Below, one piece after another: positions 51,645 through 60,691 of a stretch of DNA of 64,000 nt. The notes below the pieces were generated by a model. It had not been told where the DNA came from. It ran no database searches and worked only from the letters and a program-made list of their open reading frames with translations. Made by a program: the position numbers and the translations under genes. Every line of letters begins with the position of its first letter. The stretch's first letter is position 1. Source of the stretch: Alphaproteobacteria bacterium (GTDB lineage Bacteria; Pseudomonadota; Alphaproteobacteria; Rhizobiales; Devosiaceae); assembly GCA_018828145.1 (NCBI GenBank), contig JAHJWO010000042.1:62001-126000 (forward strand), in the 5' to 3' direction.

Positions 51645-52015
51645 CGGACATTCCGGTCTGGCTCGCCATTGTGGTCGGCCTGCTGTCCCTGGCCGGCGCG
51701 CTGCTGACCCTGGTCGGTTGCATCGGCCTTGCCCGCTTCGAGAGCTTCTACGAGCGCATCCACGCCCCGACCCTGGGCACGAGCTTTGGCACCGTGGCCG
51801 TGCTGCTCGCGTCGATCCTCTATTTCTCGGTGACCGGCCAGCGCCCTGCAATCCACGAAGTCCTGCTGCTGGTCTTTGTTTCCGTCACCACCCCGGTGAC
51901 CCTGATGCTGCTGGCCCGGGCTGCGCTCTACCGCGACCGGGCGGAGCGGAACGGCACCGTGCCGCCCTCCGTCGGACAGGACATCGTCGTCCCGCCAACC
52001 GACGCCAAGTCCTAG
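51641..52015 (+). CDS. mrpG: Mrp antiporter subunit G
   Basis: A 124-residue protein with three helices; LVGCIGLARFESFYERIHAP and the following TLGTSFGTVAVLLAS match MrpG. It overlaps mrpF by four bases and completes the operon. Its stop codon touches an 18-bp palindrome that belongs to the next gene's control region. Confidence 0.95.
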   Translation: MTDIPVWLAIVVGLLSLAGALLTLVGCIGLARFESFYERIHAPTLGTSFGTVAVLLASILYFSVTGQRPAIHEVLLLVFVSVTTPVTLMLLARAALYRDRAERNGTVPPSVGQDIVVPPTDAKS

Positions 52016-52067
52016 TTTCGATAAATATCGAAATAGCATTTGACAGGTCGGCCGCGACCGCTATGGT
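52016..52067 (+). promoter_or_regulatory. arsR promoter with palindromic operator
   Basis: TTTCGATAAATATCGAAA (52016-52033) is a perfect 18-bp palindrome. Seven bases later TTGACA (52040-52045), a 16-base spacer and TATGGT (52062-52067) form a good sigma70 promoter. The predicted transcription start is about 52073-52075, which coincides with the ATG at 52074. No ribosome site is visible, so the arsR transcript may be leaderless. Confidence 0.65.
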
Positions 52068-52073
52068 ATTTCC

Positions 52074-52391
52074 ATGAAGATCGAAACAGCAGCCGCCCAG
52101 TTGGAAGCGCTGGGCAACACGACCCGACTCACCATCTACCGCACGCTGGTCCGCGCGGGCGAAGGCGGCCTTGCTGTCGGCAAGCTGCAGCTCAAGCTGG
52201 ACATTGCCGGCTCCACCCTCTCCCACCACATTCGCAAGCTGGTGGAGGTCGACCTGGTCAGCCAGGAGCGGCAGGCCACCACGCTGATCTGCCGCGCCAA
52301 CTATGCCAGCATGAACGGCCTGATCGGCTATCTGGCCGATGAGTGCTGTGCCGATACGTCGGGCTGCGCGCCCAGCGACGCGGCCGCCTGA
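52074..52391 (+). CDS. arsR: ArsR family repressor
   Basis: A 105-residue winged-helix protein. The recognition region is AGSTLSHHIRKLVEVDLVSQ. The Cys-x-Val-Cys metal site of classical ArsR is absent (the alpha-3 region reads KLQLKLDIAGS). Instead there are cysteines near the C-terminus (DECCADTSGC), as in some arsenite sensors that bind metal at other sites. It has its own promoter with a palindromic operator and heads a short operon with a flavoprotein and an MFS transporter. Confidence 0.87.
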   Translation: MKIETAAAQLEALGNTTRLTIYRTLVRAGEGGLAVGKLQLKLDIAGSTLSHHIRKLVEVDLVSQERQATTLICRANYASMNGLIGYLADECCADTSGCAPSDAAA

Positions 52392-52440
52392 ACCTCTTCT
52401 ATTTCTCTTATTATTCGAAAATTCTAGAAGGATCGAAACC

Positions 52441-53844
52441 ATGACCGAACGCGACCTGCCCATCGCCGTCATCGGCGCCGGCCCGGTTGGCCTCGCCGCC
52501 ACAGCACAGCTCGTCCACAGGAGCATCACGCCCATCGTCTTCGAGCGTGGTCCCAGCGTTGGCGCATCGCTGCAGGAGTGGTCCCATGTCCGGGTCTTCT
52601 CGCCCTGGCAATACAACATCGATGCGGCCGCCCGCGACCTTCTCGAGGCCTCCGGCTGGATTGCCCCTCCGGACACCGACCTCCCCACCGGCGGCGAAAT
52701 CGTCGCCCGATACCTGCAGCCCCTGGCCGACCTGCCGGCCATCGCCGCCCATCTCCATCTTGGCGCCACGGTGACCGCGATCACCCGGGGGGGCCTCGAC
52801 AAGGTGTCCAACGCTGGCCGCGACACGGCGCCCTTCGAACTGCGCTGGACCGATGCCACAGGCCAGGAACAGGCAACGCTGGCCCGAGCCGTGATCGACG
52901 CCTCCGGCACCTGGACCCAGCCCAACCCCATGGGCGTGGATGGCCTGCCTGTGCCCGGCGAAGGCAAGCTGCGCGACCGCATCGCCTACGGCATTCCCGA
53001 TGTTGCGGGCGCCGACCGCGACGCCTATGCCGGCAGGACCGTGCTCGTCGTCGGCAGCGGCCACTCGGCCATCAACACGGCGCTCGCCCTGCTCACCCTG
53101 CAGGACCGCCACCCCGATACGAAAATCCTCTGGGCCCTGCGCCGCAATCGCCTGGAAAAACTGCTTGGCGGCGGGCTCAACGATCAACTGCCCGAGCGCG
53201 GCGCCCTAGGCCTCGCGGCCAAGCGGGCCATCGACGCCGGGCGACTGCAGATCCTGGCGCCCTTCGCGGCAACACGCCTGGGCGCATCCGGCGATGGCGT
53301 GGCTGTGACCGGGACACTGGGAGAGGCACCCGTAACCCTGCAGGTTGACCGCATTGTCGTCGCCACCGGGTTCCGCCCCGACCTTGCCCTGCTGTCCGAA
53401 CTCCGGGTCGCCATCGACCCGGCAACCGAAGCGCCCCCGGCGCTGTCGCCGCTGATCGATCCCAATTTCCACTCCTGCGGCACCGTGCCCCCGCATGGTG
53501 TTGTCGAGCTGACCCAGCCCGAACCCGGCTTTTTCATTGTCGGCTCCAAATCCTATGGAAGGGCCCCGACCTTCCTGATGGCAACCGGCTACGAGCAGGC
53601 GCGGTCGGTGGTCGCCGAACTGGCCGGCGACCCTGTCGCCGCTAGACAGGTCCACCTTGTCCTGCCCGAGACGGGTGTCTGCAGCGTCCCCGCGGCCGAG
53701 GCGACATCGAGCTGTTGCGGCGGCCCGGCGAGCACGGCCTCGTCCTGCTGCGCCGCCGACGAGGCTGCCAAGGCGGAAGGCGAGGCCGGCTGCGGCTGCG
53801 GCTCATCCACAGCCAGTCCGGCACGCCGCCGCGAACCCGCCTGA
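52441..53844 (+). CDS. FAD/NAD(P)-dependent flavoprotein with Cys-rich C-terminal tail
   Basis: A 467-residue protein. Two Rossmann motifs are present: IAVIGAGPVGLAATAQL (FAD) near residue 8 and TVLVVGSGHSAINTALALL (NADPH) near residue 200. The family is the flavin monooxygenase-like group often found in arsenic operons. The last 60 residues contain cysteine pairs: SSCCGGPAS, SSCCAAD and GCGCGSS. These could bind a thiophilic metal or metalloid. Upstream (about 52402-52435) are T-rich sequence and TTCGAAAAT, resembling half of the arsR operator. It is probably cotranscribed with arsR. Confidence 0.8.
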   Translation: MTERDLPIAVIGAGPVGLAATAQLVHRSITPIVFERGPSVGASLQEWSHVRVFSPWQYNIDAAARDLLEASGWIAPPDTDLPTGGEIVARYLQPLADLPAIAAHLHLGATVTAITRGGLDKVSNAGRDTAPFELRWTDATGQEQATLARAVIDASGTWTQPNPMGVDGLPVPGEGKLRDRIAYGIPDVAGADRDAYAGRTVLVVGSGHSAINTALALLTLQDRHPDTKILWALRRNRLEKLLGGGLNDQLPERGALGLAAKRAIDAGRLQILAPFAATRLGASGDGVAVTGTLGEAPVTLQVDRIVVATGFRPDLALLSELRVAIDPATEAPPALSPLIDPNFHSCGTVPPHGVVELTQPEPGFFIVGSKSYGRAPTFLMATGYEQARSVVAELAGDPVAARQVHLVLPETGVCSVPAAEATSSCCGGPASTASSCCAADEAAKAEGEAGCGCGSSTASPARRREPA

Positions 53845-53855
53845 CCGGAAACGCC

Positions 53856-55061
53856 ATGTCCGCATATGCAATTCCGCGCGCGCCCGCCCTGGTGATCTGG
53901 GCGCTGGGGCTGACCCAGATCATTGGCTATGGCACGCTTTACTATAGCTTCAGCGCGCTGGCCCCGGCCATGGCGCGGGACTTCGGCTGGTCGGAAGAAT
54001 GGGTCTATGGCGTGCTGTCCGGCTCGCTGCTGATTGGGGGCCTCATGGCGCCCATTTCAGGCAGCTGGGCCGACCGCTTCGGCGCCGCCCGCGTCATGGT
54101 CTGGGGCTCCCTGGCGGCCGCCCTGTCACTGGTGGCCTGCGCCCTGGCCCCAACTGGCATCGCCTTTGTCGCCGGGCTTGTCGCAATGGAAGTGGCTTCC
54201 GGCTTCGTGCTCTATACCACCGCCTTTGCCGCGCTGGCGCAGATCGCCGGACAGGGCGCCCAGCGCAGCATCACCCATCTGACGCTGATCGCCGGCTTCG
54301 CCTCGACCATCTTCTGGCCGCTCACCACCACGCTGCATGAATACCTTTCCTGGCGCGACATCTACCTCGCCTTTGCCGCGCTGACCCTTATCGTCTGCGT
54401 GCCCGTGCATGCCTGGCTGGCGCGCCAGGACACGGGTGCGCGCGCCACCGGCACGACCATGGCGCTTGAGGACGCACCGCTGGTGCCGCCCGGACAGGAG
54501 CAATGGGCGCAGATAGTAATGCTGCTGGGATTCGCCTTGCTGGGATTCATGTCCTCGGCCGTGCTGGTCCACATGATCCCAATGCTCGCCTCGCTGGGCC
54601 TGGGGGCCGCCGGCGTCTTCGTCACCACGCTGTTCGGCCCGGCCCAGGTGCTGAGCCGCCTCATCAATATGCAATTCGGCAGGGGCCTGTCGCAGCCGGC
54701 CCTTGGCGTCGTGGCAGCAAGCCTCATGCCGTTGGCTTTGGTTGTCCTCGTGACCACCGCCCCCCTGCTGCCCGGCGCGGCGGTTTTCGCCCTGCTGTTC
54801 GGCCTGGGCTCGGGCCTGTCCAGCATTGTCAGCGGCACCCTGCCGCTGGCCCTGTTCGGGCGCGTCGGCTACGGCCGCCGCCTGGGGACGATCAGTTCGG
54901 CGCGGTTGATCGTGTCATCCTTCGCCCCGGTCGTCTTCGCCGTGGTGGCGGGCGCCACAACGACGCCGGCCACGCTGTGGATGGTGGCCGGCGCCGGTGC
55001 AATGAGCGCGCTCTGCTTCGGGTCTATCTGGCACCGCTTCAGCCGCGTGGCTCCGGCCTGA
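53856..55061 (+). CDS. MFS transporter
   Basis: A 401-residue major-facilitator protein with 12 predicted helices. The loop 2-3 motif is GSWADRFGAARVM. Its position after an arsR and a Cys-tailed flavoprotein suggests export of an arsenical or of a product of the flavoprotein, but no substrate motif is known. The ATG at 53856 follows the previous stop by 11 bases. Its stop codon abuts that of the convergent phnE gene. Confidence 0.88.
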   Translation: MSAYAIPRAPALVIWALGLTQIIGYGTLYYSFSALAPAMARDFGWSEEWVYGVLSGSLLIGGLMAPISGSWADRFGAARVMVWGSLAAALSLVACALAPTGIAFVAGLVAMEVASGFVLYTTAFAALAQIAGQGAQRSITHLTLIAGFASTIFWPLTTTLHEYLSWRDIYLAFAALTLIVCVPVHAWLARQDTGARATGTTMALEDAPLVPPGQEQWAQIVMLLGFALLGFMSSAVLVHMIPMLASLGLGAAGVFVTTLFGPAQVLSRLINMQFGRGLSQPALGVVAASLMPLALVVLVTTAPLLPGAAVFALLFGLGSGLSSIVSGTLPLALFGRVGYGRRLGTISSARLIVSSFAPVVFAVVAGATTTPATLWMVAGAGAMSALCFGSIWHRFSRVAPA

Positions 55062-55910
55062 TCAGGCCTGCGGCGCCGCGTCGATCAGCCTGGCCCGGAT
55101 GCGGCGCGAGATGTTGTCGATGATCGCAACGGTGACCAGGATCATCAGGATGATGAAGGCCGCTTCCTGCCAGTTGTTGATGCGCATGCGGTCCGACAGC
55201 TGCAGCCCGATGCCGCCCGCCCCCACAATGCCCAGGATCGTGGCCGACCGGACATTGGACTCAAAGAAGTAGAGCACGTGGCTCATCATCACCGGCAGGA
55301 CCTGCGGAAACACGCCCAGCCGCATGACATGGGTGTCATTTCCGCCAGCGGCGCGAACCCCCTCCACCTGCTTGGTTTCGACATTCTCGATGGCTTCGGC
55401 AAAGAGCTTGGCGAAGATCATCAAGTCGCCCACCGCAATGGCCAGCACGCCGGCAAACGGCCCCAGCCCGACGGCGGAAACGAAGATCAGCGCCCAGACC
55501 AGCCCGTCAATGCCGCGGAAACCGTCATAGATGCGGCGCAGCCCGAAGTGGAACAGCCAGTTCGGCATGACGTTCTTGGCGCCGAGAAAGCCCAGCGGGA
55601 CGGCGAGCACCGCAGCGATGATTGTGCCGAGGAATGCCATGCCAAGCGTTTCGAGCATGGCGTGGACATAGTCCCAGAAGCCGTCGCCGGGATGGGGCGG
55701 GATCATCAGGCTAACCAGCAGCCCCAGCTTGTTGAGACCGTTGACGATCCGCATGGGATTGGCATCGACCCACCACAGCCCATAGGCCAGAGTGCCAACA
55801 AATCCGAGCCAGAGAGCCCAGGTCCTGACCCGCGTGATCAGCGGAGTGGAAAACAGTTCCGGATTGCTGCGGCGCAGGCGCGCCATTTCGCCATAGGTGA
55901 TGGTGTTCAT
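55062..55910 (-). CDS. phnE: phosphonate ABC transporter permease PhnE (second copy)
   Basis: A 282-residue permease with five or six helices. The EAA loop that contacts the ATPase is in AIENVETKQVEGVRAAGGN. It pairs with the preceding permease gene, which ends one base upstream. The S. meliloti phoCDET system has the same layout and carries phosphate and phosphonates. Confidence 0.93.
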   Translation of the reverse strand: MNTITYGEMARLRRSNPELFSTPLITRVRTWALWLGFVGTLAYGLWWVDANPMRIVNGLNKLGLLVSLMIPPHPGDGFWDYVHAMLETLGMAFLGTIIAAVLAVPLGFLGAKNVMPNWLFHFGLRRIYDGFRGIDGLVWALIFVSAVGLGPFAGVLAIAVGDLMIFAKLFAEAIENVETKQVEGVRAAGGNDTHVMRLGVFPQVLPVMMSHVLYFFESNVRSATILGIVGAGGIGLQLSDRMRINNWQEAAFIILMILVTVAIIDNISRRIRARLIDAAPQA

Positions 55911-55911
55911 G

Positions 55912-56820
55912 TCAGTGCCCTGCCTGCATGTCCTGCCCGATCAGCCGGTGGCGGATCGTCTCGCAGGTGATGTCGATGATGGAAGTGGTGGCGATCAGCA
56001 AAAGCATGATGGCCGAGATGTCGGTATATTCGAACTGCCGGATGGCGACATAGAGCTCCTGCCCGATGCCACCGGCGCCGACAATGCCGAGAGCGGAGGC
56101 GCCGCGCACATTGATTTCGAAGCGCAGCAGCAGGTAGCTGGCATAATTGGGCAATGCCTGGGGCACCACGCCCAGCCGCATCAGCATCGGCCAGTTGCCG
56201 CCGGCGGCACGGACACCCTCGATCGGCCGCGGATCGACATTCTCGTTCACTTCGGCAAACAGCTTGCCCAGAGAACCAGCCGTGTGCACCGCAATCGCCA
56301 GAACGCCGGCGAAGGGGCCAAGCCCGAAGGCGAAGACGAAGATGAGGGCAAAAACCAGCTCCGGCACGGTGCGCAGGAATTCAAGGCTCCGCCGTGCCGC
56401 AAAATAGATGCCCGTATTCTCCACCAGATTGCGCGAGGCCGGGAAACACAGCAGCAAGGCGACCAGGCCACCGAGCACGGTGCCAACAAAGCCCATCAGG
56501 ATAGTCTCGACCAGAAGGCGCAGCCAGAAGCGCAGCCCCCAATACCAGTCGGCAAGATCGGCACCGAGTGTCTCAAGCGAGAGACTTGGCAAGGTTCCGA
56601 CAATGTAGTTCCAGGCCTTGGGCAGGCCGTTCATCAGGCCGTTCAGATTGAAGTCGCTGACGACGATCGAGCCGGCCAGGGCAATGGAGAAGAGACCGAA
56701 TTGCAACAGGGTCCAAAGCCGCTTGCGGCGACGTTCTGCGGCAAAGCGCTGCTCGAATGCAACCAGCCGCTGCGGCCGGCCGGCGGCAAAGCCACCCTCT
56801 GAATGTCCCATCGTGGTCAT
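55912..56820 (-). CDS. phnE: phosphonate ABC transporter permease PhnE (first copy)
   Basis: A 302-residue permease with one extra N-terminal helix. Its EAA loop reads VNENVDPRPIEGVRAAGGN. AAGGA lies before the ATG at 56820. Together with the second PhnE it should form the heterodimeric membrane channel. Confidence 0.93.
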   Translation of the reverse strand: MTTMGHSEGGFAAGRPQRLVAFEQRFAAERRRKRLWTLLQFGLFSIALAGSIVVSDFNLNGLMNGLPKAWNYIVGTLPSLSLETLGADLADWYWGLRFWLRLLVETILMGFVGTVLGGLVALLLCFPASRNLVENTGIYFAARRSLEFLRTVPELVFALIFVFAFGLGPFAGVLAIAVHTAGSLGKLFAEVNENVDPRPIEGVRAAGGNWPMLMRLGVVPQALPNYASYLLLRFEINVRGASALGIVGAGGIGQELYVAIRQFEYTDISAIMLLLIATTSIIDITCETIRHRLIGQDMQAGH

Positions 56821-56888
56821 GTCGGACTGTCCTTGTCGCCAGAAAAAGCCGGCGCGCGGATGCCGCGCGCCGAGGGGTCTTGGCCCGA

Positions 56889-57812
56889 TCAGTTGCCGCC
56901 GGTGCGACGACGTTCCTGCGCGTTAAACTCGGTGATGGCGACCACGTCGAGATAGTCTTCGAGCTTGGCTTCGACATAGCCGCTGGAGGTGCCATTGGTG
57001 TAGGTGGCGAAACCCTCCGGGTTCTTTTCCGGGAAGGCGAGCAGCGCCGTCTTGAAGGCGTCCTGCAGTTCCTGCGGCAGGGTGGTCAGCATCATCACGG
57101 GAGTGTTGGGGATGATGGGCGAGGTCCAGATGATGCGGGTCGAGCCGGCGGGGATCAGGCCCTTCTTTTCCATGTTCTGGATATTGCCGGCTTCTTCATT
57201 GCGCCAATGGGTGGCGACGGCCTCGAACGTGCCGTTGACGAGCGCCATGACGCTCTGCTCATGGCCACCCGAGAAGGCGACTTCGCTGAAATATTCGTCG
57301 GCGCTGACATTGAGTTCGGTCGCCAGGTAGTAGGACGGAACGGCATAGCCCGAGGTCGAGTTCGGATCGGCAAAGGCAAAGGACTTGCCCTTGATGTCTT
57401 CGAGCGTCTGGTAGTCGCTGTCGGCGCGCACGGCGATCACCGAGTGGTAGCCCAGGTTGCCTTCGTTATCGAGCGTGACGGCGACGGGAGCGATGTCCTC
57501 GCCCATCACCTTGCGGGCCAGTGCATAGGCGGCCGGACCGACCGAGGCGAACTGGACATGGCCCGAACGCATGGCCTCGATGACGGCGGCATAGTCGGTA
57601 CCGCGCACGATCTTGACCGGTACGCCGAGCTCGGCGCTCAGGTAGTCGGCATAGGGCTGGGTGCGGGCGATGGCGTCGGTTTCGTTCTCGCTGGAGGAGA
57701 TACCGATGGTCAACTCGGGGAACTGCTCGCGCCAATCCTGGGCGACGGCGACGGAAACGAGGGCGGCCGAGATCAGTACGGCCGCAATGCTGCGGCGCAC
57801 GAGGGTAAACAT
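56889..57812 (-). CDS. phnD: phosphonate ABC transporter substrate-binding protein
   Basis: A 307-residue periplasmic protein with a signal peptide (FTLVRRSIAAVLISAALVSV, cleaved near VAQ). Binding-site landmarks are GTDYAAVIEAMRSGHVQFAS, and FADPNSTSGYAVP, the PhnD phosphonate loop. It delivers phosphonates (or phosphate/phosphite) to PhnE-PhnE. Confidence 0.94.
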   Translation of the reverse strand: MFTLVRRSIAAVLISAALVSVAVAQDWREQFPELTIGISSSENETDAIARTQPYADYLSAELGVPVKIVRGTDYAAVIEAMRSGHVQFASVGPAAYALARKVMGEDIAPVAVTLDNEGNLGYHSVIAVRADSDYQTLEDIKGKSFAFADPNSTSGYAVPSYYLATELNVSADEYFSEVAFSGGHEQSVMALVNGTFEAVATHWRNEEAGNIQNMEKKGLIPAGSTRIIWTSPIIPNTPVMMLTTLPQELQDAFKTALLAFPEKNPEGFATYTNGTSSGYVEAKLEDYLDVVAITEFNAQERRRTGGN

Positions 57813-57850
57813 AGCGATGGCTCCGGTGTTGGGACTGGGTTTGGTCGACG

Positions 57851-58681
57851 CTAGATCGCGTCGGCCATTTCGGGTTGCACGACGGGTTTTGCCGGCGCGT
57901 AGACGGCGCCCATGGTCGAGGTCAGGCTCTCGTCCACGGCGCTTTCCGCATCCCCGCCATAGATCTGCTGGATCACGCGGGATGTGAGTTGGGCGGGAGG
58001 ACCATCGAAGACGACATGCCCCTGGGCCATGCCGACGATGCGGTCACAATAGGCGCGGGCCGCATCCAGCGTATGCAGGTTGCAGATGATGGTCATCTTG
58101 TCCTGCTGGTTGATGGTGCGCAGAGCCTCCATGACCAGCCGCGCATTGCGCGGATCAAGCGATGCGATGGGCTCATCGGCGAGGATCAGCTTGGGATTCT
58201 GGATCAGGGCACGGGCAATGGCCACGCGCTGCTGCTGCCCGCCGGACAGCGTATCGGCCCTTTGCAGCGCCTGCGGCAGCAGGTCCAGACGATCGAGGGC
58301 CAGCGCCGCGGCGGCACGGTCGGCGGCAGAAAAGTGCTTGAACATGACCGGCATGGTGCCGAGATAGCCGATGCGGCCGATCAGGACATTGGTCAGCACA
58401 TCAAGCCGGTTCACCAGATTGAACTGCTGGAAAATCATCGCGCAGCGGGCACGCCATTCGCGCAGGGCCTTGCCCGAAAGCGCGGTAACATTGGCGCCCT
58501 CGAAGACAATATCCCCACTGCCTGAAGTGGCGAGGCGGTTGATCAGGCGGAGAAGGGTGGATTTGCCTGCCCCCGACCTTCCGATAATCCCCACCATCTG
58601 GCCGGGTTCGAAGCTCAGCGACACGTTGTTGACGGCGATGGTTTCGCCGAAGGCCTTGGTGATCTTGCGAAGCTCTAGCAC
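57851..58681 (-). CDS. phnC: phosphonate ABC transporter ATP-binding protein
   Basis: A 276-residue ATPase: Walker A IIGRSGAGKSTLLRLINR, signature TLSGGQQQRVAIARAL, Walker B LILADEPIASLD. The FQQFNLVNRLDVLTNVLIGR segment is typical of PhnC. It begins a block phnCDEE, 83 bases after phnM; the gap holds a palindrome and a Pho-box-like half-site. Confidence 0.95.
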   Translation of the reverse strand: MLELRKITKAFGETIAVNNVSLSFEPGQMVGIIGRSGAGKSTLLRLINRLATSGSGDIVFEGANVTALSGKALREWRARCAMIFQQFNLVNRLDVLTNVLIGRIGYLGTMPVMFKHFSAADRAAAALALDRLDLLPQALQRADTLSGGQQQRVAIARALIQNPKLILADEPIASLDPRNARLVMEALRTINQQDKMTIICNLHTLDAARAYCDRIVGMAQGHVVFDGPPAQLTSRVIQQIYGGDAESAVDESLTSTMGAVYAPAKPVVQPEMADAI

Positions 58682-58711
58682 CGCTTATCCTCCACCCGTT
58701 GATCGTTCCCC

Positions 58712-58757
58712 GGACTGGACCAGTCCATGATCCGGTTCTAGCGACCTCACATGACAG
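58712..58757 (-). promoter_or_regulatory. palindrome and Pho-box-like half-site before phnC
   Basis: GGACTGG-A-CCAGTCC (58712-58726) is a perfect 7+7 palindrome 31 bases upstream of phnC. Further upstream on the minus strand is CTGTCAT (58757-58751), one perfect half of the PhoB box, but the second half (GGTCGCT) is poor. This may allow phnCDEE expression separately from the upstream lyase genes. Confidence 0.4.
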
Positions 58758-58764
58758 CGTTAAC

Positions 58765-59959
58765 TCATCCGAATGACATGCTCGTGACGTTTGCGGCCCG
58801 GTGCGCGGCAATGGAGCCGTCGGAGTAGATCACCCGGCCCTTGCTCAGCACGCTGCGCACATGGCCCACCCCGCTATCGTCGGCAATGATGAGGTCGGCG
58901 CGAAGCCCGGCGCGGATTTCCCCGCGATCCTCAAGGCCCAGCGACCGCGCCGGATTGAGGGTGACCAATCGAGCCGCCCCCGCCAGTCCCATCGGATCGG
59001 TCTTGGCCAGCACCAGCACGGCCGGCAGCATGGCGGAGGGATGGTAATCGGCCGCCAGCAGATCAAGCAGACCCGCGGCATGCACGTCGCGGGCCGACAG
59101 GTTGCCGGAATAGGACGTGCCGCGCAGCGCATTGGGGCGCGCCCATGGCATTGAGCATGCCGCGACGCCGGGCCTCCCGTGCCGCCTCGATCGTCACAGG
59201 AAATTCGCTGATATTGGCGCCCAAGCCCTGCATCAGGGCCACCTTTTCCACCGTATCGTCGTCGTGGCTTGCCAGCGGCACGCCATGCAACGCGCAATAT
59301 TGCGCAATGGCGCGCAGCGTCTCGGTCAGGTCTCCCGCCGATTCCCGCCGCTCGCGAATGCGCTGCTGCAGGTTTTCGGCAGCCTGTTCGAGCGATATGC
59401 CCTTGGCCTTGGCCGCCATTTCCGCCTGCTTGGCGAGATCGCGATATTGCCCCTGTCCCGGCGTGTGATCGCACAGCGAGATGAGATCCACCGATCCCTC
59501 CGCGATCAGTTCCTTGACCACCGACAGGGCGGCCGGAAAGGTCACTTCAAAGCGGGCATGCACGCGATGATCGACCAGCAGGTCCTGCGCATAGGTGCGC
59601 AACGCGCGGATCATCTGGCTGGTGAAGTCATAGGACCGCATGTGCCCATATGTGGAGCCGGGGCTAAACGACACGGCGGCATAGGCCGTGGTGATGCCCG
59701 AATTGGCCAGCCGGCGATCGAGGTCCCGCAGACCGAGTTCCATCGGCATGCGCACATTGGGGCGGGGCTCCACCTCGCGCTCGATCATGTCGCCATGCAT
59801 GTCGATCATCCCCGCCATCAGGATCAGGCCATTGCCCTCGATATCGGCATTGGCCACCGGCGCCTCGCCGATTTCGGCGATCTGCCCACCCTCGATGCGC
59901 AGGGCTCCCCGCTCGATGACGCGGTCGGCCAGGACGATACGGAAATCAGACAGCCACAT
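58765..59959 (-). pseudogene. phnM: phnM, RPnTP hydrolase, split by a +1 frameshift
   Basis: PhnM removes diphosphate from ribose-1-phosphonate-5-triphosphate in the C-P lyase pathway; it is an amidohydrolase. The 5' part (59959 down to about 59135) encodes a normal start, MWLSDFRIVLADRVIERGA, the metal motif IDMHGDMIE and SLCDHTPGQGQYRD. At a run of four C (minus strand; plus 59134-59137) the frame changes. The continuing homologous sequence, PNALRGTSYSGNLSARDVHA, is in another frame, to 58765. Removing one C restores GAPNALRG exactly. The gene is otherwise full length (about 397 residues). It could be a real mutation, a phase-variable site or a sequencing error. The start overlaps the phnL stop by 14 bases. 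Confidence 0.88.
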
Positions 59960-60683
59960 GGGTCAGCTCGCTTGCAGCAGGAACGGGATGGGTCGCGAGA
60001 TCAATCTCGCGATCGATGAGATCGGCAACGTCGCCGGGGTGATGAAACACCCCGACAATGGCAACGCCCGCGGCCTTGAGATCGCCCAGCCGGCGCACCA
60101 GCGCCCGGCGTGCCCCGACATCGAGCGAGGCGGTGGGTTCATCCAGCAGCAGCAGGCGCTGCGGCAGGATCAGTGCCCTTGCCAGGTTGACCTTTTGTTG
60201 CTCGCCACCGGAAAACGTGCTGGGATAGGCGCGCCACAGCTCCGGACGCACGCCGAACTCGCCCAGCCAGTGCCGCGCCTGCTCCAAGGCGTCATCGGGC
60301 GCATAGCCGGCCAGCCGCAGTGGCTCGGCCACGATATCCTGCGCCGCAACGCGCGGGCGGGCATTGAGGAACTGCGTCACAAAGCCGATTTCCTGCCGCC
60401 GCAGCAGCGCGATATCGACGTCCGCGGCCCGCGCCAGATCGATCGTGCCGAACCTGGACTGGTACCAGATATGGCCCGCGACCGGCAGATAGCTGCGCCA
60501 CAGCGTGCGCAGCAACGTCGACTTGCCGGCGCCATTGCGGCCCTTGAGCAGCAGGAATTCGCCTTCGTGCAGATCAAAGCTGATGCCCTCGAAGGCGTGC
60601 AGCATGCTGGCGAGATGGAACATGGCAAAGGTCTTGCCGAGGCCTTCGACACGCAGCAGCGGCGGATGTTGGTTCTGTGTCAT
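59946..60683 (-). CDS. phnL: C-P lyase complex ATPase-like protein PhnL
   Basis: A 245-residue ABC-type protein. Walker A is LLKGRNGAGKSTLLRTLW, signature STFSGGEQQKVNLARAL, Walker B LLLLDEPTASLDVG. PhnL associates with the PhnGHIJ core and PhnK. It overlaps phnM and follows phnK by eight bases. Confidence 0.93.
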   Translation of the reverse strand: MTQNQHPPLLRVEGLGKTFAMFHLASMLHAFEGISFDLHEGEFLLLKGRNGAGKSTLLRTLWRSYLPVAGHIWYQSRFGTIDLARAADVDIALLRRQEIGFVTQFLNARPRVAAQDIVAEPLRLAGYAPDDALEQARHWLGEFGVRPELWRAYPSTFSGGEQQKVNLARALILPQRLLLLDEPTASLDVGARRALVRRLGDLKAAGVAIVGVFHHPGDVADLIDREIDLATHPVPAASELTHVAV

Positions 60684-60691
60684 TGCGGCCC

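Noticed and set aside
59063-59151. Two separate genes at the phnM locus
   Set aside because: The two frames together match one PhnM continuously and join at a homopolymer run, so one broken gene is the simpler reading.
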